Source: CAVRQM01 sp963822705 (GTDB taxonomy: Bacteria > Pseudomonadota > Alphaproteobacteria > Acetobacterales > Acetobacteraceae). From it: DNA of 64,000 bases. Below the pieces are notes generated by a model, which did not search any database, was not told the DNA's origin, and saw only the letters and a list, made by a program, of their open reading frames with translations. The translations under genes were made by a program, and so were the position numbers. Shown piece after piece: positions 1 through 8,158 of the stretch. Position 1 is the first letter of the stretch, and every line of letters begins with the position of its first letter. Location: positions 372,001 to 436,000 of the forward strand of contig CAWGIX010000012.1 in NCBI GenBank assembly GCA_963822705.1, in the 5' to 3' direction.

Positions 1-88
1 GCTGGATCGCTGGCGGTCGAACCCGGGCGCAGCAGGCGACGCTCAGCGCGATTGCCAGCAGCAGGATCAGGCGCATGGGATGCACCAT
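1..88 (-). CDS. N-terminal fragment of an exported protein, possibly the secretin GspD
   Basis: Only the first ~29 codons lie in the window. From ATG at 88 (or 76) the peptide starts MVHPMRLILLLAIALSVACC: a basic start, a hydrophobic core and a lipobox-like end, so an export signal is clear. It follows the GspC/N-like gene by 58 nt on the same strand. In many type II secretion operons a secretin gene comes next, so GspD is the guess, but nothing in the visible residues proves it. The reading frame after the signal may already be disturbed. Confidence 0.35.
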   Translation of the reverse strand, partial: MVHPMRLILLLAIALSVACCARVRPPAIQ

Positions 89-146
89 AGCCGATTCGCG
101 CCCGTCAACGCGCACCCTTCACGTCGCCCCTGTCATGCCCGGCCGG

Positions 147-888
147 TCACGGCGCCGTCTGTCCCGGCGCTTGTCCCTGCTGGGCCTGCGTAGCCACGGC
201 CGGGCGCTCGAACAGTCCAGGCTGCAGTGCCGCCCCGTTGCCCACGCGCGGACGCAGGCCGGGCGGCAGCATCGGCTGGCCCGGGATGCGGAACTGCGGC
301 AAGCCTGCGGCAGGCCGCGCACGCCGGGCTGAGGGAAGCCCTGCTGCGGCACCCCAGGCACCTGCGAGTCTGTGTCTGCCGCCGGAGCTGCGGGTTCGGG
401 CTTGGGCGGGTTCGGGTCGAAAGCGGGGGCCAGCGTGCGCGACCCCGCGGGACCCTGGACGTCCACGGCGCCCGGATGAATGGCGACGCACGGTGAATCC
501 GGCGACGCTGCCGCCTTCGCTCACCACCAGCGGTTTGCCGGTGTCGGCGGCAAAAATGGCGCTGCGGCCGAACGGGCTGACCGCAATGCCGGTCAAGCGC
601 GGCAGTGCTGGTCCCCCCGAGGCCGACGCGGTGGCGTGTTCGCCTACGGGGCGGCGGTCGCGGGTGAACAGTGGCCGCGCCAAAATGGTCGGCGACCCAG
701 GCGTCCGTCCGGTCCTCCGAGGGTGAAGCGTCTCGCGCCGGATCGAGGGCAGGGAGCCGGATGGCCGGCCGGATTCCGGTCGTCTCGGCGGAGGCGTCAT
801 CGACTCCGGAAGGAGCCGCGAACTCGGCCGCGATCACCGCGGCCAGCGCCGTGGCCAACCCGCCCAGCAGAATCAAGGCCGGCCGCAT
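147..888 (-). CDS. GspC/GspN-like type II secretion protein (frameshifted)
   Basis: Likely inner-membrane periplasmic linker of the type II secretion machine. ATG at 888 overlaps the proposed gspM stop (TGATG). The N-terminus has one membrane span (MRPALILLGGLATALAAVIA). A motif ARPLFTRDRRP then precedes an HR-like segment (LTGIAVSPFGRSAIF, GKPLVVSEGGSVAGF), as in GspC-type proteins. A Pro/Ala-rich tail follows (FDPNPPKPEPAAPA, then GLPQFRIPGQPMLPPGLRPR). These pieces lie in different frames, with breaks near 700, 500 and in the tail, so at least two or three single-base indels are needed to read the gene through. The GspC versus GspN name is uncertain; membership of the gsp operon is well supported by position. 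Confidence 0.55.
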
Positions 889-1591
889 CAAGGCTGGTCC
901 TCGTCCGGCTTGGCCGGCTCGGTGTCGGCAGGGGCAGCATCTTGTTCCGGCGCCGCAGGCTGCGGTGGGAGCGGCAGCGGTAGATGGCGGTGGCGGCAGG
1001 AGCGGGGGCGGCAGCGGCGGGAGCACGGAACGCCAACACCGTGAAGGAAATATCGAGCGGCAGTTCGCGGGTCTTGTCCGAGGTGGGCTGGGCATGGAGT
1101 TGCAGCTCATCGACGAACATGCGCGGAGTCGCCCGCGCGATCGCCTGCAGCAGCGCGACCAGCGTGGGCCAGGTCGCATCGACGCTGACGCGCAGCGCCA
1201 CCCGGCGATAATCGCCCTGCTGGTCCGCGGGCAGTGCCTCCGCGCTGGTGACATGAACACCGGCGGTGCCGGCCATGCTTTCCAGGAGACCTTGCAGCGA
1301 CGCGGTGGCAATGGCGTCGGTGGCGCCGCCAATGGTGGTGTTGGCGGGCGGGCCGGCCTTGGCCAGGGCCGCGGCCTGCTTGCGCAGCGCGGGCAGCGTG
1401 CTCACCAGGTCGGTCATCCGGTCGGCCAGAATAGTGCGCTGCCGCAGCGCGTCGGCCCGCGTCCCGTAGGCATCGAGCAGTGGCTGCACCAGGCCGAGCC
1501 AAACCAGGACCGCGCCCAGCAGCGTGACCCCCAGCGCGGCTATCCGGCCGCGCGGCCCGTCCGGGAGCGAGCGCTCGACCAGCGCGGCCAT
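888..1591 (-). CDS. gspM: GspM-like type II secretion protein (one frameshift)
   Basis: Small bitopic inner-membrane protein of the type II secretion assembly platform, partner of GspL. ATG at 1591 overlaps the gspL stop (ATGA). A short cytoplasmic start is followed by one membrane span (IAALGVTLLGAVLVWLGLVQ), a coiled region, then a ferredoxin-like domain (WPTLVALLQAIARATPRMFVDE). The frame breaks near 990-1010. In the third frame the sequence continues as a Pro/Ala-rich tail (QPAAPEQDAAPADTEPAKPD) and stops at 888-890, exactly overlapping the next start. That fit supports a single indel rather than true loss of the C-terminus. Uninterrupted, the original frame runs on to 797 with unconvincing sequence. 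Confidence 0.65.
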
Positions 1592-2631
1592 CAGGGCCGG
1601 ACCTCGGCCTTGATGCTGAACAGGTCGGAGCCGGTGTCGTTGCGGGTGACCGGGGCGGCAAAGGCGGCGTTGCGGATCACCGGGTCGGCCGACAGGGAGC
1701 CGATCAGCCGCGCCGCATTGGCGGACTGGCCCTCGATCGTCACCTGCCGTTTTTGCAGCACCAGCGCGGTAAGGAAGGTATCGTCCGGCAGGATTTGCGT
1801 CAGTGCGGCGATGGTCTGCAGGGTGTCGCCGAGGGCAGCCTGTTCCGCGGCGATGGCGTCGCTGCCGGCCGCCCGCGCCACCAGGGTCTGGCGCAAATCC
1901 TCGGCCTCGTGGCGCCCCGGCTCCAGGGCCGCGATGCGCGCCTCGACCGCGGATGCCGCCTGCGACTGACGGAAGAACGGCAGGCCCGCCGCAACCAGCA
2001 GCAGCACCGCACACGCGACCGCGGCGCCCATGACCAGCCGCTTGCCGCGCCGCGCCGCGCGTCCGTCGGTGTGCGCCAGCCGCACTCGGCGGTCGGCACC
2101 GGCCCCCACACGTCCTTCGAGCACCACCGGCGCCACACCCAGCGAGCCCAGCGCCTCAAGCAGCGGCGCCAGCGCGGTTTTGGGCACCAGAGTCACGGTG
2201 GCATGCAGCCGGCCCTGGGCGCGGTCGCGCCGTTGCACCTGGGCCGACCAGAACACTTCGTCTGCCGAAAACGGCGTGTAGCGGTCCAGTTCGTAGTTGA
2301 CCACGCGCTCCAGCGAGGATTCGGCCGCCAGCGGCAGGGTGACGCTGCGCTCCAGCAAGGCACCGGCCGGCACGCGGACGAAGGCGGGGGCCAAGCGCCG
2401 GCCGTTCAGGGCGGCACGGGCTGCCGCCAGCCCCGGCGGGTCCAGCACGAAGCGCCCGAGCGGCACCTCGCGGCCGCGCCGCCGCACCACGAAGCGGGCG
2501 GCCGGCACCTGCGACGGATCAAGCTCGGCGATCACCAGCAGTCCGTTGGGCACGACGTTATCGCGTGCGGTCAGGCTGGGAACCAGCGCCGCCATTTGCC
2601 CGCCGTACCAGATGGCGAATTCCTGAAGCAT
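1591..2631 (-). CDS. gspL: GspL-like type II secretion protein
   Basis: 346 residues. The N-terminal half is an actin-like cytoplasmic domain (SVTLPLAAESSLERVVNYEL, RYTPFSADEVFW), typical of the GspL/PilM-like fold. A membrane span lies near residues 200-220 (LVMGAAVACAVLLLVAAGLPF). A PilN-like coiled and periplasmic domain follows (TLQTIAALTQILPDDTFLTA, IEGQSANAARLIGSL). It would couple the secretion ATPase to the membrane platform. AAGGAG sits just upstream of ATG 2631, supporting this start. First of the leftward gsp genes here; the upstream 250 bp show no other gsp gene. Confidence 0.75.
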   Translation of the reverse strand: MLQEFAIWYGGQMAALVPSLTARDNVVPNGLLVIAELDPSQVPAARFVVRRRGREVPLGRFVLDPPGLAAARAALNGRRLAPAFVRVPAGALLERSVTLPLAAESSLERVVNYELDRYTPFSADEVFWSAQVQRRDRAQGRLHATVTLVPKTALAPLLEALGSLGVAPVVLEGRVGAGADRRVRLAHTDGRAARRGKRLVMGAAVACAVLLLVAAGLPFFRQSQAASAVEARIAALEPGRHEAEDLRQTLVARAAGSDAIAAEQAALGDTLQTIAALTQILPDDTFLTALVLQKRQVTIEGQSANAARLIGSLSADPVIRNAAFAAPVTRNDTGSDLFSIKAEVRP

Positions 2632-2888
2632 GGCTCCTTGAGTTTCGCCCTATCGGCCGTCAGTGGCGTAGCGGCAGAGACTCCATGCGCCAAGCGGCGT
2701 CAAGCGTTGATTCGCCTGCCGATCAACCGAACGGGCGCGCGCAATAAGGAACCGAGGTGCATTAATATATGATAAGCCCGGGGTCATTCGAGGGACAGGT
2801 TCCGGTGGCGGCGGTTTTCGCGCCGATGTCGCACTCCGTTTCATTGCAAATTCGCAACATAATGGACGTGCGTGGGCCGGCGGCCCAG
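2632..2888. other. Intergenic gap with an AT-rich pocket
   Basis: Lies between gspL (leaving left) and paralogue copy 1 (ending here). It holds a short AT-rich stretch near 2760-2772, unusual for this DNA, but I see no confident promoter, RNA gene or coding region. It presumably carries the gspL promoter; TTGACG near 2697 on the minus strand is a possible -35 without a convincing -10. Confidence 0.3.
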
Positions 2889-3627
2889 TCAGGCCGGTTT
2901 TCGGATCGGCTCGGGGAACCAGAAACCGCCCCACTTCCTCCACTCCGTGCCGGGGTAGGTCCACTTCGGTTTTCGGGTGCGCGCCTCGGTGCGGAGCGGA
3001 CGCCTTCGCATCGGCTTTTCGGCCGGTTCGGCGGGGTCCGGTGCAGCGGGGTCCGGTTCAGGTTCGGGCCGGCTTGACCCGGCGGGTCCGTTTCGGCGGC
3101 GGGGGCAGGATGGCCGGGTCGGGGACTACTCCCAGCATCCAGCACAGCGGCCGGAGCAGCCGGCCCACCTGCGGCGCCGCCCGGATCAGCGCATGCATCT
3201 CGGGAAGCTTCAGCAGATACTGCAACTCGCTGCCATAGGCCGCTTCCCACCCCAGCATCCCCACCAGCCAGGCCAACTGGCGCGGCAGGCGCTCCCGCAC
3301 CCGGGGCGGCTTCGGCGGCGGGGCGTGCGCCGGGTCGGGGAGAAGTGCCGGATCGGGGAGAGGGGGAGCGGGGCGAGGCCGGGGCGGGCGGGGCGGTTTG
3401 AGAGTGCCGGCGGTGAATTTCTCCACCAGGGCCGAGAACCGGAACGCCATCCGCTGCAGCCGGGTCTGGGCCAGCAGCAGCACCGGCCGCAGTGCCGGGT
3501 TTTGCGTCAGGCGGAGCCCGGCCCACCCGTGCAGGTGCCAGACGATCCGGGCGAACCGTCCGGCCAGGGTGTTTGGGAAGATGTGCGGCACCGGCAGAGC
3601 ATACGCCGATGTTAGTGGGACTGTCAA
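2889..3627 (-). CDS. Uncharacterised Pro-rich protein, paralogue copy 1 (C-terminal frameshift)
   Basis: Family not recognised. It is clearly paralogous to the gene at 47547-48266. Shared blocks: an N-terminal part with TRLQRMAFRFSALVEK and AGTLKPPR, a Pro/Arg-rich linker, ALIRAAPQVGRLLRPLC followed by a PDPAILPPPP block, and a C-terminal tail. In this copy the frame closes early at 3058, but the +1 frame continues with the tail (RPLRTEARTRKPKWTYPG, EWRKWGGFWFP, PIRKPA) to a stop at 2889, so one indel near 3065 separates them. The likely TTG start at 3627 overlaps the isomerase stop (TTGA), suggesting translational coupling. No signal peptide or membrane span is evident. Function unknown. Confidence 0.55.
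2896..3031 (-). repeat. Conserved 3'-end block shared with 47560-47695
   Basis: 136 nt encoding the C-terminal tail of paralogue copy 1. By hand alignment it differs from 47560-47695 at only about 6 positions with no gaps, while the N-terminal halves of the two genes are far more diverged. Confidence 0.8.
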
Positions 3628-4523
3628 GGAGAAAACGGGTCCTCCCCATAGGCGGTTTGTGCATAACTCTCGAGTTCTGCAACAATCGCTTCAAAGCCTG
3701 GAAGAACGCGCGCCATGATCTCCTCGCCCGACAGGGCATCAAGGGCGCTTGAGAAGATTTCCGGTCCCACGGTCGGGATGAGACCGTGCTTGGCGAGCAG
3801 GGCAAGGATCTCCCGATTGGGGATTTCGCCTTCACCGACCGGCACGCGATGGAACAGGCAGTCGCGCGCCATGGTCCGGCCGGGCGGGCACACAAGCGGG
3901 CCGTCGGCGATCTGCACCGTATCGATGACGCTCGGCGGCATCTCAGCAAGGAGGGCGTCATTCCGGCCGCCGCGCACGTAGTGCCAAGTGTCGAAGATGA
4001 TGCCGCTGTTTGGACGATCAGCCCCTTTCACGACGTGCCAAGCTTCTTCAAAGGTCTGAAAGCCCCAAAGGGGCATCGCCTCGATGGTGCATTTGAGGCC
4101 GGCTTCCGCGGCGCGGTCGCACATCGCCCCAAAGTGCCCGCTCAGTTCGTCAATGCTGTAGCGGCCTTTCGGAAAGGTGCCGATCAGGTGAATCTTGTCG
4201 ACCTGCAGCGCTTCCGCGACGCGCAGGAAATCGTCGGGCGCACGATCCAGGTAGGGTAGAATATCCGGATCCTCGTGGACCGGCCGCCAATCCGGCACCC
4301 AGCTTGTCAGCGGATCGAGGTAACTCAGCTTGACGCCATTGTCGGCGGCGATCTGGCGCTGATCGGCAGCGCTCAGGCCCGAAGCAACGGTCTGCTCGTA
4401 GTCGACCGGCGATGTGCTGAGCCACCCGAAGCCTGCCCTGCTGGTTAGCTCCACCCGTTGCCGGAACGGGACGCTGCGAACCTGGGACAGCCACATGACG
4501 CGGTTTTCGCGTGCGAACTTCAT
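3624..4523 (-). CDS. Sugar phosphate isomerase/epimerase-type TIM-barrel protein
   Basis: About 299 residues from ATG 4523 (AGAGGAA ribosome site just upstream; a start at 4574 is possible but lacks one). The pattern fits the xylose-isomerase-like TIM-barrel superfamily, with metal/substrate-type residues along the strands: KCTIEAMPLWGF (Glu), GIIFDTWHYVRGG (Asp and His) and VIDTVQIADGP. Likely a cytosolic isomerase or epimerase acting on a sugar or inositol derivative; the exact substrate cannot be told. It faces a LysR gene at 4631, the usual layout for a catabolic gene controlled by its divergent regulator. Confidence 0.7.
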   Translation of the reverse strand: MKFARENRVMWLSQVRSVPFRQRVELTSRAGFGWLSTSPVDYEQTVASGLSAADQRQIAADNGVKLSYLDPLTSWVPDWRPVHEDPDILPYLDRAPDDFLRVAEALQVDKIHLIGTFPKGRYSIDELSGHFGAMCDRAAEAGLKCTIEAMPLWGFQTFEEAWHVVKGADRPNSGIIFDTWHYVRGGRNDALLAEMPPSVIDTVQIADGPLVCPPGRTMARDCLFHRVPVGEGEIPNREILALLAKHGLIPTVGPEIFSSALDALSGEEIMARVLPGFEAIVAELESYAQTAYGEDPFSP

Positions 4524-4576
4524 CTCTGGTTCCTCTCTGGCTCGAATTGCAGAGGCACATAGACCAGAGAACAATG

Positions 4577-4612
4577 CGCTACTATCCTGGCTTCAGTCGG
4601 AACTAAGTAGCG
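4577..4612. promoter_or_regulatory. Inverted repeat in the isomerase/LysR divergent promoter region
   Basis: CGCTACT at 4577-4583 and AGTAGCG at 4606-4612 form a perfect 7-bp inverted repeat with a 22-bp spacer, midway between the two divergent starts. A LysR-type operator controlling both genes is a reasonable inference. Confidence 0.4.
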
Positions 4613-4630
4613 TTTGGCGCTCCAATCAGC

Positions 4631-5542
4631 ATGGCAGATACACTCGACGGCATCGAGGTGTTCGTAACAGTTGTGCGTAGCCGCAGCTTCACAGGTGCGG
4701 CCGAACGGCTCGGCGTCAGCAAGTCCGCAGTCGGTAAAAGCGTCGCCCGGCTAGAGCACCGCCTGAATACGCTGTTGTTCTACAGGACGACGCGCAAGCT
4801 GAGCCTAACTGTCGATGGCGAGGCCTTCTATCGGGCATGCTCGCAAGCATTGGACGAGATCGCCCACGCGGAAGGAGCACTCGCCTCGACGGGGGCCGCG
4901 CCCACAGGTCGCCTGCGCATCGACATGCCGGCCGCGTTTGGGCGGCGCATCCTGCTCCCCGTGCTGCTCGACATCGCGCGGCCGCATCCTGCACTGCGGC
5001 TCGCCTTGAGTTTCGGCGACCGGGTCATCGATCCTATTTCCGAGGCGGTCGATCTTGTGTTGCGCTTTGGCGAACCCGCCGATCAGGCTGGCCTCGTTAT
5101 GCGCAAGCTGACCGAGCAGCGGCTCTGCATCTGCGCTTCGCCCGCCTACCTTGCCGCACATGGTATGCCACAGAGCCTCGACGAACTGGATCAGCACCGC
5201 TGCATCGTCAACATCAGGCGCGACAGGCCCTTCTACTGGCGCGTCGTCGACGGTTTCTCGGGGCGCATAACACCGCCGGCCACGCACGAGGCGGGCGATG
5301 GCGACGCGATCATCAGCCTCGCTCTGGCAGGATTTGGGTTATGCCAGATGCCGATCTGCTTGGTGAGCCGCTATCTCGAGGCAGGAACCTTGGTTTCGGT
5401 CCTGGATGCACATGCGCAAGTGATGGTGCCGGTCAATCTGCTATGGCCCCAAGCCCGTCACTTGGTTCCGCGGGTCCGCTACGTTGTAGACGAACTCATC
5501 AAGAGAGCGGCGCGAGGTGCTTTGGACAAAGGTGAGCTGTAG
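4631..5542 (+). CDS. LysR-family transcriptional regulator
   Basis: 303 residues, normal LysR length. The N-terminal winged helix-turn-helix (residues ~1-65) is well conserved: GIEVFVTVVRSRSFTGAAER, then LGVSKSAVGKSVARLEHRL, and the wing TTRKLSLTVDGEAFY. The remainder is a periplasmic-binding-like effector domain (GRLRIDMPAAFGRRILLP, AVDLVLRFGEP, GFGLCQMPICLV). It resembles the CrgA/DsdC-like group that often controls a neighbouring gene. The divergent TIM-barrel isomerase is the obvious target, with an inverted repeat between the two. Confidence 0.85.
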   Translation: MADTLDGIEVFVTVVRSRSFTGAAERLGVSKSAVGKSVARLEHRLNTLLFYRTTRKLSLTVDGEAFYRACSQALDEIAHAEGALASTGAAPTGRLRIDMPAAFGRRILLPVLLDIARPHPALRLALSFGDRVIDPISEAVDLVLRFGEPADQAGLVMRKLTEQRLCICASPAYLAAHGMPQSLDELDQHRCIVNIRRDRPFYWRVVDGFSGRITPPATHEAGDGDAIISLALAGFGLCQMPICLVSRYLEAGTLVSVLDAHAQVMVPVNLLWPQARHLVPRVRYVVDELIKRAARGALDKGEL

Positions 5543-5672
5543 CAAAGCTGTTGAATTTCGCACCGGGCTAAGCGTCTGCTTTCTGGCATGCCCGCGCAGT
5601 CAATTTATGACCGACTTGGGTCGATTGCCGATCCTCCGCCGACACCGTCGAGTAGAGCAAATTCACGGCCAG

Positions 5673-6338
5673 CTAGCTTGGTTTTGCGGGGGGCGGGCCC
5701 TTAAGTTCGCGCCTATGCGGGTCCTCCCCTTCCCGCCGCCAGTCCGCGCGCCGGCCGGCTGCCTCCAGGTCGTCCGGCGTGTTGACATTCAGGAACGGGT
5801 CGCCGTCATCGGTGGCGAACGGAACCGGGACGGCACCCTGCTCCGCCGACCAGAAACCGACCCGATGCTCGCCGCGTGCCAGCGCCGCGGCAAGTGCTGC
5901 TTCCAGCGCGAGCGGCCAGAGCGCCACGACCGGGTGGGTGCGCCCGGCCGAACGGGCCTGGGCGATCCGCCCGGCCGCGGCCGCGACCAGCCGTTCCACC
6001 AGGTCGGGCGGCAGGAACGGAGTGTCGCCGGGCACGGTCAGCACGGCTTGCGCCAGCGGGTCGGCGCTGCGCGCCCAGATCATGGCGGCGAGCACGCCGG
6101 CCAGAGGACCGGGCTGGCCCGCGATCGAGTCGGCAATCACCGGCAGGCCCCACGCGGAAAAACGCGCCGGGTCGCCGTTGGCGTTGATCGCGATCACCCC
6201 CGCCTGCGGCCGCAGCCGATCGAGCACATGGTCGAGCAACGGCCGCCCGTGCAGCAGGCGCAGCGGCTTGTCGCCGCCGCCCAGGCGCAGGCCACGGCCG
6301 CCGGCCAGCACCACGGCAGGCGGCGGGTTCACGATCAC
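5673..6338 (-). CDS. mobA: Molybdenum cofactor guanylyltransferase MobA
   Basis: 221 residues. It transfers GMP from GTP to molybdopterin to make the guanine dinucleotide form of the cofactor. The nucleotide-binding signature LAGGRGLRLGGGDKPLRLL (residues ~11-29) is textbook MobA, followed by GVIAINANGDP, PGPLAGVLAAM and LTVPGDTPFLP (metal-binding Asp), and FLNVNTPDDL near the end. A Pro/Arg-rich tail closes the protein. It is convergent with the LysR gene and divergent from msrA. Confidence 0.9.
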   Translation of the reverse strand: MIVNPPPAVVLAGGRGLRLGGGDKPLRLLHGRPLLDHVLDRLRPQAGVIAINANGDPARFSAWGLPVIADSIAGQPGPLAGVLAAMIWARSADPLAQAVLTVPGDTPFLPPDLVERLVAAAAGRIAQARSAGRTHPVVALWPLALEAALAAALARGEHRVGFWSAEQGAVPVPFATDDGDPFLNVNTPDDLEAAGRRADWRREGEDPHRRELKGPPPAKPS

Positions 6339-6388
6339 CCCATGACAACGTCCTTCAAAATGCCAATCTGCCGGGTTTGGAGGGCTTC

Positions 6389-6935
6389 ATGGAAACACAG
6401 ATCGCAACTTTCGGCGGCGGCTGCTTCTGGTGCCTCGAAGCGGTGTATCTCGACCTGCGCGGTGTTACCCGCGTGGTCTCCGGCTACGCGGGCGGGCATG
6501 TGGATAACCCGAGCTATAGGCAGGTCTGCGGCGGCGATACGGGGCATGCCGAGGTGGTCCAGGTGACGTTCGACCCGAGCGAGGTGTCGTACCGAGGATT
6601 TGCTGCGGGTATTCTTCACCATCCACGATCCAACCACGAAAGACCGGCAAGGTAACGACGTCGGCCCGCAATACCGCAGCGTCATTTTCACCCATGACGA
6701 CGCCCAGCGCGAGTCGGCGTTGCGGGTGCTGGCGGAGATCGAGGAGGAGGGCATCTGGCCGGGCAAGCCGGTCACCGAGATTGTTGCGCTCAAGAAATTC
6801 CATCCCGCCGAAGCCGAGCACCAGAACTATTTCGCCCGCAATCCATGGAGCGGCTACTGCCGCGCGGTGGTGGCCCCCAAAGTCCAAAAATTCCGCAAGA
6901 GTTTTGCAGAACGCGTGAAACGTCCGGCCGCATAG
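6389..6935 (+). CDS. msrA: Peptide-methionine (S)-S-oxide reductase MsrA (one frameshift)
   Basis: Repairs methionine S-sulfoxide. The ATG at 6389 has GGAGGG five bases upstream. The catalytic motif GGGCFWCLEAVY follows, then VVSGYAGGHVDNPSY and TGHAEVVQVTFDP. The frame breaks near 6597: the next frame continues with DLLRVFFTIHDPTT, RQGNDVGPQYRSVIF, FHPAEAEHQNYF and the normal C-terminus. The sequence around 6595-6602 carries one extra G; removing it gives the expected SYRxDLLRVFF reading. All key residues are present across the two frames, so a consensus error is more likely than a dead gene. Confidence 0.85.
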
Positions 6936-7146
6936 CACCCCGGCTTCGCCGGTAGCAACGGGGCGGCCGGGGCTGCGCTCGCGAGCGCCTCGGCGCGCGT
7001 ATTCCATGTTGATCCCAGAGGAGGCAGTCCCGCACGCTTTGTGACGATTGGATACAAGCCGGACCCTCGCTGTGGGCCGGCTTGGGACATATATACGTGC
7101 CGCCTGGCTCGCAGTCGTGCGGCCGGGCTGGAACGGAGCGGTTCAG
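6936..7146. other. Intergenic region with two palindromes
   Basis: Holds a small GC hairpin just after msrA (6940-6952) and a perfect 8-bp inverted repeat CAAGCCGG/CCGGCTTG (7055-7062 and 7077-7084, 14-nt loop) upstream of the lipoprotein gene. Neither is followed by a T run, so terminator function is uncertain. No coding region is supported. Confidence 0.4.
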
Positions 7147-7719
7147 ATGGCGCGCCTGCCGATGTCCCACCAGATCCGCGGCTTGCTGGCGGTCGCCGGA
7201 ATAGGTTTGCTGGCCGGCTGCGCATACGATCCGTATACCGGCACGTACGTGCCCTGCTGTGCGCCTCGATACGCATACGCCGCGCCGTATCCCGCCTCCC
7301 TGCCCGCACCAGGACCGGCAGTGGCCGAGGCGCCCGCTCCCGGGCAGTACCAGTATCAAGGGCCTCCCGGGCAGTATCAGGGACCCTCCGCGCAGTATCC
7401 AGGACCCTCCGCGCAGTATCAGGAATCTCCCGGGCAGTATCCGGAATCTTCTGCAGGTCAGTATGCCTATTCGGAGAGCCGCCCGATGGCGCCGCCCGGT
7501 GCTGCCAAGGGCCAGCCACATCTGGCCCAGCGCTTTGCGCGGGCTAACGTGACCGGGGACGGGCGGCTGACGCTGCAGCAGGCGCAGCAGGCCAACTGGC
7601 GCGCCGTGGTCCGCAACTTCAGTGCCATCGACGTGAGCCGGAAAGGCTACGCCACGCTTGACGATATCCGCGCCTGGATGGCTGCGCGCCGGCAGGGCTC
7701 AATGGCGCAGTCCGGATGA
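7147..7719 (+). CDS. Lipoprotein with QYxGPx repeats and EF-hand-like C-terminus
   Basis: 190 residues from ATG 7147. The signal peptide ends in lipobox LLAGC (Cys ~24), so it is probably a lipid-anchored envelope protein. Residues ~60-100 are a run of 7-residue repeats (QYQGPPG, QYQGPSA, QYPGPSA, QYQESPG). The C-terminal part has two EF-hand-like segments, ARANVTGDGRLTLQQAQQAN and FSAIDVSRKGYATLDDIRAW; the loops are degenerate, so calcium binding is uncertain. It lies 34 nt upstream of another small exported protein. Function unknown. Confidence 0.6.
   Translation: MARLPMSHQIRGLLAVAGIGLLAGCAYDPYTGTYVPCCAPRYAYAAPYPASLPAPGPAVAEAPAPGQYQYQGPPGQYQGPSAQYPGPSAQYQESPGQYPESSAGQYAYSESRPMAPPGAAKGQPHLAQRFARANVTGDGRLTLQQAQQANWRAVVRNFSAIDVSRKGYATLDDIRAWMAARRQGSMAQSG
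7348..7445 (+). repeat. 21-bp tandem repeats within the lipoprotein gene
   Basis: About four to five imperfect 21-bp units, each starting with CAGTAT and encoding QYxxxxx heptads. They sit in frame within the lipoprotein coding region, so this is a coding repeat rather than CRISPR. Confidence 0.7.
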
Positions 7720-7753
7720 ACCCGCTTCCAGGCCCAACATCGGGAGATCGCTC

Positions 7754-8137
7754 ATGATCCGCCTATACAATCGCCGAGCAGTACGTCTGGCGGCTTCGGC
7801 GGCCGTCGCCGCGGCGCTCGTGCTGCCGCTGACCGTGCCCACGCCCGCACATGCATGGTGGCGGGCCGGTGTGGGCTGGGGTGGAGGCTGGGGCTGGCAC
7901 GGCGGCTGGGGCTGGCGCGGCGGCTGCTGCTGGGGCGGCCCGGGTTGGGGTTGGCACGGCGGCGTGTTTTTGGGGCTGCCGCCGGTCTATGTGGCGCCGC
8001 CGGTCTATGCGCCGCCGCCGGTGTATTACGCCCCGCCCCCCGTGTACTACGCCCCGCCGCCGCCGCCGGTCTACTACTCCCAGCCGCCAGCGTACAACGG
8101 CTCGGACGGCGTGGGACAGCACCCGCACGGGTCCTGA
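7754..8137 (+). CDS. Small exported Gly/Trp- and Pro/Tyr-rich protein
   Basis: 127 residues. A signal peptide (LVLPLTVPTPAHA, cleavage after AHA) is followed by a Gly/Trp-rich stretch (GGGWGWHGGWGWRGG) and then repeats of PPVYYAPPPVYYAP. GGGAGA lies ~8 bases before ATG 7754. Such low-complexity proteins are usually surface or envelope proteins of unknown role. The Gly/Trp and Pro/Tyr halves suggest a sticky or structural part rather than an enzyme. It directly follows the EF-hand-like lipoprotein on the same strand, and the two may be co-transcribed. Confidence 0.6.
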   Translation: MIRLYNRRAVRLAASAAVAAALVLPLTVPTPAHAWWRAGVGWGGGWGWHGGWGWRGGCCWGGPGWGWHGGVFLGLPPVYVAPPVYAPPPVYYAPPPVYYAPPPPPVYYSQPPAYNGSDGVGQHPHGS

Positions 8138-8158
8138 CTTCCGCAATCGGGTACCGGG

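Noticed and set aside
6389..6935. Programmed frameshift in msrA
   Set aside because: No slippery heptamer or following structure is evident, and the same kind of one-base break occurs in many unrelated genes of the window.
6940..6952. Hairpin after msrA as a terminator
   Set aside because: The stem is short and no T run follows; listed only as a palindrome in the intergenic note.
7348..7445. Tandem repeats as a possible CRISPR array
   Set aside because: The units are directly adjacent 21-mers without spacers and are in frame within a lipoprotein gene.
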